Assembly: GCA_946415245.1 (NCBI GenBank)
Contig: CAMKRS010000003.1
Coordinates: 36,350 to 100,349, forward strand
From: an uncultured Prevotella sp.
GTDB taxonomy: Bacteria; Bacteroidota; Bacteroidia; Bacteroidales; Bacteroidaceae
Direction of reading: 5' to 3'
Length of the DNA stretch: 64,000 nucleotides
Below the pieces are notes generated by a model that had not been told where the DNA came from, ran no database searches, and saw only the letters and a program-made list of their open reading frames with translations. This document shows, piece by piece, positions 10,315 through 19,110 of the stretch (position 1 is its first letter; every line of letters starts with the position of its first letter). The translations under genes and the position numbers were made by a program.

Positions 10315-10398
10315 AAATTCTCTAGAGAATTCAACCATTAACCCTAATCTCTCATTTGTTTTCCCCTAAGGGAACACTCAAATTCTCTAGAGAATTCA
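10315..10398. repeat. Two identical 19-bp copies (AAATTCTCTAGAGAATTCA), each with a 16-bp perfect palindrome, 65 bp apart
   Basis: Read directly at 10315-10333 and 10380-10398. Confidence 0.9.
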
Positions 10399-10454
10399 TT
10401 AACTACCTTTCGTCTGAAATCTTGCAAGCCCATATCTTCATCTCTGTGAGTACC

Positions 10455-10528
10455 CTTATCGGCAATTAATAGCCACTTATCACCAATTAAGAGCTCCTTA
10501 TCTGGCAATAATGTGTACTTATTGCAGG
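10455..10528. repeat. Four direct repeats with exact 21-bp period (CTTATC..CAATTAA.....)
   Basis: CTTATC/T at 10455, 10476, 10497, 10518. Confidence 0.85.
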
Positions 10529-10698
10529 TGTTTTGCAGCCAAAATGTGGGCTTTTGTAGAAATAATGTAGGGATATAGTAGGGTATTAGTAGGATTTTGG
10601 AAGGAATAATATGCGATATAAACATTCTAATAACCAATATGTTATTTGCATTTTAGTAGGATTAAATAGTAATAGATTATATCTCTGAAGTATATTTT

Positions 10699-11877
10699 TT
10701 ACCGCGGATTGAGGTTGAATCTTAATCCGAAGCTGATGGAGGGTGCCAAGGGATGCTCTTTGTAATAATGTTCGAGGTTGGAACCATCGTCGAAATAATA
10801 GCCAAGAGATGGCTCCAGGTAGACGCCGAGTTGCGGAGTAAATGAATATTCTGCTCCTGCTGCAGCATTGAGAGACCACTGCCAGGGCTTTTCAATATCA
10901 ACCCCATCAGAACTCTTATAGTCGAATGACGCATTGATACATTTCTCGAGCATGGCACTTCCTGAGAGATACAAGCGGAAATGACCAGAAGACCACAATT
11001 GCCAGACCATGCCAATAGGTATGCCTAAATAATGCAGCTTCTGATTGTAGTTTATATTGTAGAGGGGTATGCTGCATTCTGAATAGAGATAAGTATAGCT
11101 GATTCCGCTTAGCAGAGATAGCCGGTCGTTAAGCTGGTAATGCACACTGAGGCCGAAACGTAAAGGCAGACGATGCTTCCAGACGAATTCTGTCTGGGCG
11201 TTTGAAAACTGGCTGGTGATACCATAAAAAGCGTAATCTATGGAATTAACGTTTTTATAGTACAGAAGATTTGTATTAACAGAGTTGTTGGCTGCAAGCA
11301 GTCCACCAGATGCGGTCAGGCCTAAAGACCATCTGTCGGATGTCTCATTGCGTTTTGGCGATGGTTCGGATGACGGCAGTTGATAAGTCCTAGGATCATC
11401 CACCGGCTTCTTCGGCTGAGGTTCTGTCACAGGTTCCTCGCTATCTGACTCCTGGAGGACATCTTTATTTAGGTCATCATCAGATTCAGGCTCTGGCTCA
11501 GGCGCAGAAGGCTCCAGATCACAAGGGGTCTGACACTTTGTGAGGTTGTCCTCTTTCGACACCTTATGATTAATAGATGCGAGAGCCAGCTTATCATCCA
11601 CTTTATCTTCTGATGCAGGTGTATCAGGTTTTTCTGGAGCGATCATCTCACTTTTCACTGTGAGCTCCTTCGTTTCGTTGTTGTTATTGAGCTGGTAGAC
11701 GGCAAAGAATCCGGCAACCGCAAGTAAGGCGGCAGCAGCAGCATAGTACCAACGCCTATTGGTACTGTGATCTCTCACGTCCAACTCTTTACAAATGTCT
11801 TCCCAGAGACCTTCAGGGGGAGCCACCTTGTGACCCTCGAGCTTTCGTCGCAATTGTTCTTCCCAACTTCCTTTCAT
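10699..11877 (-). CDS. Putative dual-membrane-spanning anti-sigma factor: cytoplasmic N-term, one TM, acidic/Pro linker, OM beta-barrel
   Basis: Overlaps ECF sigma gene stop by 1 nt; TM YYAAAAALLAVAGFFAVYQL; C-terminal barrel strands ending SISFGLRFNLNPR. Confidence 0.72.
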   Translation of the reverse strand: MKGSWEEQLRRKLEGHKVAPPEGLWEDICKELDVRDHSTNRRWYYAAAAALLAVAGFFAVYQLNNNNETKELTVKSEMIAPEKPDTPASEDKVDDKLALASINHKVSKEDNLTKCQTPCDLEPSAPEPEPESDDDLNKDVLQESDSEEPVTEPQPKKPVDDPRTYQLPSSEPSPKRNETSDRWSLGLTASGGLLAANNSVNTNLLYYKNVNSIDYAFYGITSQFSNAQTEFVWKHRLPLRFGLSVHYQLNDRLSLLSGISYTYLYSECSIPLYNINYNQKLHYLGIPIGMVWQLWSSGHFRLYLSGSAMLEKCINASFDYKSSDGVDIEKPWQWSLNAAAGAEYSFTPQLGVYLEPSLGYYFDDGSNLEHYYKEHPLAPSISFGLRFNLNPR

Positions 11878-12416
11878 TACTTACTGTCTATGAGTTCGTT
11901 TATTCTCTTTGCCAATTCTCTCTTTGCATAATAGAGCTGTGATGCTGATGTACTCTCAGTGATTCCCAGCATCGCTGCTATCTTTTTATGAGGGTAGCCT
12001 TCGAAGACATAAAGGTTTATCACCGTTCTGTAACCGTCGGGCAGTTCACTGATCAGCCTGTGCAGCTCGTCATTGGATATCTTCTCTGCTTGTGGCTCAT
12101 CGTCGTCGGAAATCTGAATGGCCACAGGGTCTTGCTCTATGAAAAACAGCTTCTTCCGTTTTCTCAGGAAGCTGAGCGCCTCGTTCACCACCACTTTGAT
12201 CATCCAGGCCCTCAGGCTCTCCTCATTCCGATAGTCGATGGTAGGAATAGCGGTGAATATCTTTACGAGACTGTTCTGCAACACATCCTTTGCATCGTTC
12301 TTCGAAGGCACATACCGGTAGCAGACCGATGACAACTCCTCTATGTACATCTTGTAGAGTTGGTTCATCGCCCTCTGGTCTTTCTGCCGTATGCGCTCAA
12401 CGAGTTCTCTGACCAT
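11877..12416 (-). CDS. ECF-type RNA polymerase sigma-70 factor
   Basis: Region 2 (DAKDVLQNSLVKIFTAI) and region 4 (LPDGYRTVINLYVFEGYPHKKIAAMLGITESTSASQLYYAKREL). Confidence 0.92.
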   Translation of the reverse strand: MVRELVERIRQKDQRAMNQLYKMYIEELSSVCYRYVPSKNDAKDVLQNSLVKIFTAIPTIDYRNEESLRAWMIKVVVNEALSFLRKRKKLFFIEQDPVAIQISDDDEPQAEKISNDELHRLISELPDGYRTVINLYVFEGYPHKKIAAMLGITESTSASQLYYAKRELAKRINELIDSK

Positions 12417-12563
12417 TCTTTTCCTTATGGCTTTACTTTAATAATCCAAAATTACGCAAATCTTGTATGGAATCTCGATATTTTTAGATTCTTTAACACA
12501 ATCTGATACAAGATTCACCACTTTTTCCCATTATATATGCAGAAACATTTAACAAGACAAATT

Positions 12564-13874
12564 ATGAAGAAACATCTTTTTTCAGTAGCAGCAATGGCTG
12601 TCGGTAGCCTGCTGATGATGTCGTGCTCATCTTCTGACATAGAAGAAGATCTTGAGCCAAAATCAATTGTGGACATGTACTCTGAGTCACAGACTATCCA
12701 GCTAACTCAGGCTCAGCAGGTGTTTGTCAACGACAACAACACCTTTACGCTGAATTTCCTGAAGGCTGTCAACGAGACAGACCGCTCAGGAAAGAGTTTT
12801 ATCTATTCACCCCTTAGCATCACATACGTATTAGGGATGGTAAACGATGCTGCAACAGGTCAGACAGAACAGGAACTGGAGCAGGCACTTGGTTTCCACC
12901 AAGGAGGCATCAATGCGGTGAACGATTACTGCAAGAATCTGATTGATAATCTGCCAAAGGTGGACAATAAGGTGACACTCAACATCGCCAATGCCATCTT
13001 CCTAAACAAGAACTACACTCTGAAACCACAGTTCACTCAGGACATGCAGACCTACTACAATGCAAAAGCCGAAGCCCTCGACTTTGGGGCTCCTGAGACG
13101 CTCGACCACATCAATGGATGGGCCAAGGAGAAGACCAACGGTATGATTCCAAACATCCTTGATGAGATCGATCCATATATGGTATCATACTTGCTTAACG
13201 CTATCTATTTCAAGGCAGACTGGGCTTCGAAGTTCGACAAGAACAATACTAAGACAGAATCTTTCACCACAGACAACGGAAAGACGGAATTGCCGCTGAT
13301 GCACCAGAACGTGCTTATCAACTATGTAAACAATGGCGTCTATTCAGCCATCAAGATGCCTTATGGCAACGGCTATTGGGACATGACCGTTATGCTGCCT
13401 GAGGATGGCAAGACCACAGACGACATCATCAGCCAACTGTCATCAAGAGGTTTCAACGATGTGGAAGGCTTCTGCGGAACAATGGGGGGTGTTTTTAAAC
13501 CTTACGAAGTCGATCTGAAGTTGCCGCGCTATGAGACAGAATCAGATACTAAAGATGTGCCAACAGGACTTACCGGCCTCTTACAGAAAATGGGGATTAA
13601 CAGGATTTTTGATGGTAGCCTTGCAGAGATTCCCAATATGGCCAACGCGCATGTGTATATCAGTATGATGCGTCAGAAGGCAAAGATCAAGGTCAACGAG
13701 GAAGGCTCTGAGGCTGCTGCCGTCACTGTCGCAGGAATAACGTTTACTTCCTACATTAATGAGCCAGTTCAATATCCCAAGGCCGTGTTCCATGCCAATC
13801 ATCCCTTCGTCTATGTCATCCGCGAAGCATCCTCGGGTGTGATCCTCTTCGTCGGAAAGTTTACCGGTAAGTGA
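12564..13874 (+). CDS. Serpin family protein, lipoprotein
   Basis: FIYSPLSITYVLGMVNDAATGQTEQEL, hinge EEGSEAAAVT, NHPFVYVIREASSGVILFVGKF; lipobox LMMSC. Confidence 0.93.
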   Translation: MKKHLFSVAAMAVGSLLMMSCSSSDIEEDLEPKSIVDMYSESQTIQLTQAQQVFVNDNNTFTLNFLKAVNETDRSGKSFIYSPLSITYVLGMVNDAATGQTEQELEQALGFHQGGINAVNDYCKNLIDNLPKVDNKVTLNIANAIFLNKNYTLKPQFTQDMQTYYNAKAEALDFGAPETLDHINGWAKEKTNGMIPNILDEIDPYMVSYLLNAIYFKADWASKFDKNNTKTESFTTDNGKTELPLMHQNVLINYVNNGVYSAIKMPYGNGYWDMTVMLPEDGKTTDDIISQLSSRGFNDVEGFCGTMGGVFKPYEVDLKLPRYETESDTKDVPTGLTGLLQKMGINRIFDGSLAEIPNMANAHVYISMMRQKAKIKVNEEGSEAAAVTVAGITFTSYINEPVQYPKAVFHANHPFVYVIREASSGVILFVGKFTGK

Positions 13875-13947
13875 ACTTAGAACTCATGGGGATATGTCCG
13901 TGATCGTTGCTTGTTATATAAGAAAGGGCAAATAAAAACGAAAGCGT

Positions 13948-14712
13948 ATGAAAAAGAGCTTTTTATTATGGATGGGCGTTGTGCTGATGCTGGCTGTCGG
14001 CATGAGCAGCTGCAGTGGTGATGACGAAACCACCAGCATTGCAAAAGATATATATGATAACTTTTTTACTGAGAAGTATCATACAGATTCCATCAACGGA
14101 TGGACTATTACACGAGATGAATCTGATAGAGTAACACAATTGATATTCTTTTTAGCAGGATACGATCCTATTGAGAAATTGTATAGCAGTCCAACATCCC
14201 TAGATGAAATCATGAACTTTTTCCCATTAAGCGATGGCAATGAAATCAGGTTAATACATCAAGATAAACCAACGCCCGTTGATGGACATCCTGAATTACA
14301 ACAGTCTTACGAGGAATATGATCATTATTATAAAGGAGTTCTCGTGGTAAACGGGATGTCACGATTATATTATTTCATAACCCCACAAGGCAAACGGATG
14401 TCATATGCCATAACAGAATCATTCATTGACATCAAGAACCTCGATCCCATTCCCGATATCTCAGAACAAAAGGCCAGACAGATTTTGGCAAACTATCTGA
14501 ATGTTGACAGAGATGACACATGGCCTTGTAAACTTTATGTTAAAGAGTACTCCTCTAGAAAGAACGGACTGGTTGTTCGAGATCAGCGGCTTATCTATTT
14601 TGTTACAGGACCTTATGCTCCTAGTGATCCAAATGTTTGGTACTATACAGCACCTCGATATCATGCGGAGATAGATGCCCATACAAGTGAACTAATTATG
14701 GTTACTGAGTAA
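13948..14712 (+). CDS. Hypothetical lipoprotein
   Basis: Signal peptide with lipobox SSC followed by SGDDE. Confidence 0.65.
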   Translation: MKKSFLLWMGVVLMLAVGMSSCSGDDETTSIAKDIYDNFFTEKYHTDSINGWTITRDESDRVTQLIFFLAGYDPIEKLYSSPTSLDEIMNFFPLSDGNEIRLIHQDKPTPVDGHPELQQSYEEYDHYYKGVLVVNGMSRLYYFITPQGKRMSYAITESFIDIKNLDPIPDISEQKARQILANYLNVDRDDTWPCKLYVKEYSSRKNGLVVRDQRLIYFVTGPYAPSDPNVWYYTAPRYHAEIDAHTSELIMVTE

Positions 14713-14728
14713 AAATAAAGAGAAACGA

Positions 14729-15211
14729 ATGGTTATGAGAAAGAGTTATTATTTTGTTGTGTTAGCAGTGTTTATGACAATGTCATTCTTAGGCTGTAGC
14801 AGTGAAGACTACGAATCATCGACCGAACCAAGGTTGAGAATTCTGGGGACATGGCAACAAATAATAAATCATGGACATCCTGTAGCTTCGGATAGTATTT
14901 ATTATACATTCACTGCCAACGGAAAGTTGATTATCACCCATCGTAAACAAAACAATACAGAGAAATTGGATGATGCTATAGGAACATATACCATTTATAG
15001 TAGTTGGACTTATGAAGCTGTTGATAATTGGACCTATGATGAGAAAAATGAGAAAACAGATGAAGTCATTGGATTAATCGATTATACAATCACAAACACT
15101 GATGGTTCTTGCGAATCTGGTGGATATAAGTGCAGAATTGGGGAGAAGGAAATGCTATGGACAGGTTCCCCAGGAGTTGCAGATCTAACATGTAAATTTG
15201 AAAGACGATAA
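14729..15211 (+). CDS. Lipocalin-like hypothetical lipoprotein
   Basis: Lipobox LGC; ILGTWQQI...YTFTANGKLII pattern. Confidence 0.6.
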   Translation: MVMRKSYYFVVLAVFMTMSFLGCSSEDYESSTEPRLRILGTWQQIINHGHPVASDSIYYTFTANGKLIITHRKQNNTEKLDDAIGTYTIYSSWTYEAVDNWTYDEKNEKTDEVIGLIDYTITNTDGSCESGGYKCRIGEKEMLWTGSPGVADLTCKFERR

Positions 15212-15253
15212 TTGACACGGAGAGGTCAGGTACTTGTTTGTCCAACAAAAACA

Positions 15254-15282
15254 AAAAGCTTCCCCCACCGGGAAGCTTTTTT
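15254..15282 (+). terminator. Rho-independent terminator
   Basis: AAAAGCTTCCC-CCACC-GGGAAGCTTTTTT. Confidence 0.85.
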
Positions 15283-15291
15283 GTGTCATTA

Positions 15292-15352
15292 TGTCACATT
15301 GGGGTCAGGATAATCTGTGACAGTCACGAAGTATCCTGACCCCAACGTGACA
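15292..15352. repeat. Long inverted repeat, 21-bp arms with 1 mismatch, 19-nt loop
   Basis: TGTCACATTGGGGTCAGGATA ... TATCCTGACCCCAACGTGACA. Confidence 0.85.
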
Positions 15353-15621
15353 CTATACCGGCAGCGGGGCTCTGCTTTTTTGCAGACTTTTTCTTCAGCA
15401 AAAGCCATTTTTTTGCCCGCTTTCCATACCTATACCGAAAATTTTCCATAGGGTCAAGTAGGTGGTTTTTTATAACACGCTGATTTGTAGCAGTTTCTGA
15501 TTTTTTCTCGTTTAAAAATTTTCCATAGGCAAGAGATACAACTTTCGAAATAATGTCGTAACTTTGCAACTGAGAAGTAATCAATAACTCAATATCAAAT
15601 AATAACAGATACAATAGCAAC

Positions 15622-18600
15622 ATGAAGAAACTATTATTCTCATTCATTTTGATGCTCACGCCAATGCTGGCAAGTGCCAATGACGGCGATACGTTTAGTG
15701 AAGAGACAGTAGAAGGTGTTCTTTTAAATTATACCATTATCAGTGAGTCAGAGAAAACCTGCATGGTCGGATACAAACAATACCCGGAAGTTCCTACCGC
15801 TCGAGACCGTAGAGGGCCTGAAAAAGATATGTCTAAAGCGTCAGGAGACATCACGATACCTGAAGAGGCAAAAGGGTACAGAGTTGTCCGGATAGAAACT
15901 TCTGCTTTCGAACAGGCTGCCATCACCAGCGTTTTCATTCCGAATAGTGTCAAGACCATTGGCTCTTATGCCTTTCAGAGGTGCGTTGACTTGAAATCCG
16001 TCAGGTTATCTGAGCAATTGACAAGAATAGAAGGATTTTTATTCTATGGTTGTAAAAGCCTTACCAGCATCGACATACCCGAAGGAGTGACCTCTATTGG
16101 CGACTATGCATTTGCAGGTTGTGAACAACTGAAGGAAATCAACATTCCATCAGGTGTGGAGCAATTTGGTAAGTGTGTGTTTTGGAATACTGGTTTCACA
16201 TCTTTGCCTAAACTGCCTGAAAGTCTCACAGTCATTCCTAAAAGCATGTTTTACGAATGTACTCAGTTAACATCCATCGAGATTCCGAAGAATATCACAA
16301 TGATTGATGAATGCGCATTTGGCAGATGTCCCATCTCGGAAATAGAAATCCCAGCCAGTGTGACCCATATCGGTGTGGCTGCGTTTGCCAATTGTAAAAA
16401 CATTACCGATTTGACCATTCCCGACAATGTGACGGAAATCGGTTTTAACGCTTTCAATGGCTGCTCCAATCTGAAGACAGTTAAATTGTCCGCCAATATC
16501 ACCATTCTCAATCAAGGCATTTTCACAGAATGTTCCAGTTTGGAATCTATCATCATTCCCAATGGAGTGAAGAGCATTGGCAAATTCGCTTTTATGTATT
16601 GTTCTTCACTTAGTTCCATCAATCTTCCTGAAACGCTGGAAGAAATAGGTGAACAAGCGTTCTTTGGCTGCTCATCGCTTAAGCAACTTTTTATACCCAA
16701 AAACTTTGTAAGATTTAAAAAGGATGAGAATAATACTTATTGGTCGTTTATTTATGGTTGCACCAGTCTGACATCTGTTGTTGTTGACGAAGACAACCCT
16801 GTGTTTGATTCCAGAGACAATTGCAACGCTATTATTGAGACAGCCAGCAATACATTGGTTGCTGGTTGTATCACCACCAAGATTCCAGAAGGCATAACTG
16901 CCATTGGATCCTGGGCATTTGGTGGCTTTAAGGATCTTACTTCCATCACTTTACCCAATAGTCTGAATCGCATTGAACAGTCGGCATTCAATGGGTCCGG
17001 ACTTCGAGAGATAACAATTCCAGGAAATGTAACCTACATTGGGGCTTATACATTCTCAAGTTGCAATAGCCTAAAAGAGTTTTATTGCTGTGCAGAGAAA
17101 GTACCAGAAGCAGAAAGCTCAGCCTTTGGTAACACCAATCTCAAAGAAGTCACGCTTCATGTGCCAGCTGCATCTGTCAGCGCATACCAAGCCACAGAGC
17201 CTTGGAGTAATTTTAAAGAAATCATAAAACTACCGAACAATCCCGACACCCAAGAGTACTTCCCCGAAGGAACCAAATGGACGGAGATAAGGTTGGACAC
17301 GCTGAAGTACGACAGCTGGTATTCGAAGGTTGGCGATGAGTGGGTACCGAACTTTGAGACAATAGAGTACTATGTGAAGGGAGAATATGTGAAAAAGGAA
17401 TGGGATGATTTCAATACATTTAAAAAAGTATATACCAACGGCTCTGAATGGAAAGACTCTCTCACGCTTATGATACAAGAAGCGCATGATAGCGTTTGGG
17501 TTTCAGTGTTAGTTCACGACTATGATGGAAAATCTTATGTGCTATGGCCAGGAGAGGCATACCAGTTTGATTGGAGCATAGGAAAAGGACTTTATTATGA
17601 GAATATTCTTATGCAAAATACGACAAGCATTTCGCCTCATCAGCACAACTATGGCATAGTGGATGAAATAAAGGAAGGAGACTTCGGGGGTGTGAAACCA
17701 CTGAAGTACGTGGATTTGAATGGCAACCGTATTATTCAAGGAATAGGCATAACTGAATGGAATGACGGAGAATGTCTGTTTGGGCCACCAGACCCTTATT
17801 CTGCTTTAGCACAATATGAAAGTTATCATTGGGAGTCATATCCTGAGCGTCACTACCGCTCCATGCTTGTTCATTTTGAGCGTAACGGAGAGGTGCTTTA
17901 TGACGTCTGGCCAGAAAAAGGTGTAACCTACCGTCCGTTTGTCGAAGATGGTAAGGTGTGGAAATGTGGAAGCACTGCTGGTATTTCGGATGGTATTGTG
18001 AAAATGGTTGAATACTATTACTTCGATGGCGATACGATTATCGACGGAAAGACCTGCAAGCAGATGATGTGTCAACGATATGTCAGTCCAAATCATCCGG
18101 ATTATGCTGCTATGTCACAAACATCCTCCTTAAGATATATTGGAGCATGGTGCGAAAAGGATAAGAAAGTGTACATTTATAACGCGATAAACCAACTTAA
18201 GATGACGTATGACTTTTCCCTCGAAGCCAATGATACCCTGTTTATTGATAATCAGCCCTACGTGATAGGGCCAAAGCAGACCGGAGGATTAGAAGGCTTT
18301 AAGGGCGTTTATAGAGACATTCTGTGGTGTTTTGGTGGAGATCCATATTACAATTACAATACCACTTGGTTGGAGGGTGTTGGAGGTATTGACGGTCCGA
18401 CCGTAAATGTCTATTATGGGGAAGAAGGTCATGGACTGTTCCTGATGTCATGTACCGTTGGAGATGAAGTTATCTACCTCAACGACAGATATGAGGATGG
18501 GGCTACACCTGAAAGCATGGGAGCCCGAAAGAACCGCTTCGACTTCACTCATACGATCAAGACAAAGCCCAAAGCACGGAAGAGAAGTGAGGAGGAACCG

Positions 18601-18966
18601 TTATTATATGGCGAATACAACGACCTGAAGTTGGGCATTAATTTGAACCCGCTCGACGATGCTTATCAGGTGCGCATAACTGACGAATCCGGCAAGGTCG
18701 TCTACGAGAAAACCGTCAACGCTGGCAACATCGTTGGCCTCGACATCGACATCTCTACCTACGAAAAAGGCCGTTATACCGTCACCGTAGAGAATAGCGA
18801 TGAGTTGTTCACAGGCGAATTCAATGCCCAGGCCACAGGAATTGAAGCTATAATAAATAATAAGGTGGAAACCATACCATTTATCTACAACCTTCAGGGT
18901 CAGCGTCTCAGTTCCTTGCAGAAGGGATTGAATATCGTAAATGGACAGAAGATTCTTGTAAAATGA
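15622..18966 (+). CDS. BspA-like leucine-rich repeat surface protein with Prevotella-type C-terminal tail
   Basis: Repeated LRR_5 units (e.g. LTSIDIPEGVTSIGDYAFAGCEQLKEINIPSGV); C-term IYNLQGQRLSSLQKGLNIVNGQKILVK. Confidence 0.85.
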   Translation: MKKLLFSFILMLTPMLASANDGDTFSEETVEGVLLNYTIISESEKTCMVGYKQYPEVPTARDRRGPEKDMSKASGDITIPEEAKGYRVVRIETSAFEQAAITSVFIPNSVKTIGSYAFQRCVDLKSVRLSEQLTRIEGFLFYGCKSLTSIDIPEGVTSIGDYAFAGCEQLKEINIPSGVEQFGKCVFWNTGFTSLPKLPESLTVIPKSMFYECTQLTSIEIPKNITMIDECAFGRCPISEIEIPASVTHIGVAAFANCKNITDLTIPDNVTEIGFNAFNGCSNLKTVKLSANITILNQGIFTECSSLESIIIPNGVKSIGKFAFMYCSSLSSINLPETLEEIGEQAFFGCSSLKQLFIPKNFVRFKKDENNTYWSFIYGCTSLTSVVVDEDNPVFDSRDNCNAIIETASNTLVAGCITTKIPEGITAIGSWAFGGFKDLTSITLPNSLNRIEQSAFNGSGLREITIPGNVTYIGAYTFSSCNSLKEFYCCAEKVPEAESSAFGNTNLKEVTLHVPAASVSAYQATEPWSNFKEIIKLPNNPDTQEYFPEGTKWTEIRLDTLKYDSWYSKVGDEWVPNFETIEYYVKGEYVKKEWDDFNTFKKVYTNGSEWKDSLTLMIQEAHDSVWVSVLVHDYDGKSYVLWPGEAYQFDWSIGKGLYYENILMQNTTSISPHQHNYGIVDEIKEGDFGGVKPLKYVDLNGNRIIQGIGITEWNDGECLFGPPDPYSALAQYESYHWESYPERHYRSMLVHFERNGEVLYDVWPEKGVTYRPFVEDGKVWKCGSTAGISDGIVKMVEYYYFDGDTIIDGKTCKQMMCQRYVSPNHPDYAAMSQTSSLRYIGAWCEKDKKVYIYNAINQLKMTYDFSLEANDTLFIDNQPYVIGPKQTGGLEGFKGVYRDILWCFGGDPYYNYNTTWLEGVGGIDGPTVNVYYGEEGHGLFLMSCTVGDEVIYLNDRYEDGATPESMGARKNRFDFTHTIKTKPKARKRSEEEPLLYGEYNDLKLGINLNPLDDAYQVRITDESGKVVYEKTVNAGNIVGLDIDISTYEKGRYTVTVENSDELFTGEFNAQATGIEAIINNKVETIPFIYNLQGQRLSSLQKGLNIVNGQKILVK

Positions 18967-18978
18967 AGAATAAAAGTC

Positions 18979-19047
18979 GTATCTTTGCACAAAATTTGTT
19001 AAAAACAGCACCCTCTCGTGCAAGATTTGCGATGCTCGGGTGTTATA
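18979..19047 (+). promoter_or_regulatory. Repeated promoter-leader cassette, copy 1
   Basis: GTATCTTTGCACAAAATTTGTTAAAAACAGCACCCTCTCGTGCAAGATTTGCGATGCTCGGGTGTTATA. Confidence 0.8.
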
Positions 19048-19048
19048 G

Positions 19049-19105
19049 GGTAGTCGTAGGGACAGGCGTATGAGCCATACCCAATTACCAGTCCCCACGA
19101 CTACC
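19049..19105. repeat. Inverted repeat, 18-bp arms with 2 mismatches, between leader copies 1 and 2
   Basis: GGTAGTCGTAGGGACAGG ... CCAGTCCCCACGACTACC. Confidence 0.8.
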
Positions 19106-19110
19106 ATGTT

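Larger units (their letters stand above)
10116..10664. repeat. Imperfect inverted repeat (~76-110 bp arms) enclosing palindromes and 21-bp repeats
   Basis: TAATCCTAC at 10116 and 10183 mirrored by its complement at 10656 and 10589 with the same 67-bp spacing; arms also share TCGCAT, TTATTCC and CTACATTATT. Confidence 0.6.

Noticed and set aside
10455-10528. CRISPR array
   Set aside because: Repeats are contiguous with no unique spacers, only partly conserved, and no cas genes are present.
10344-10637. 97-aa minus ORF with LLIGDKW/LLIADKG repeats
   Set aside because: Not listed as a CDS: no homology recognised, and the repeats are equally well explained as 21-bp DNA iterons. Kept as an alternative in findings.
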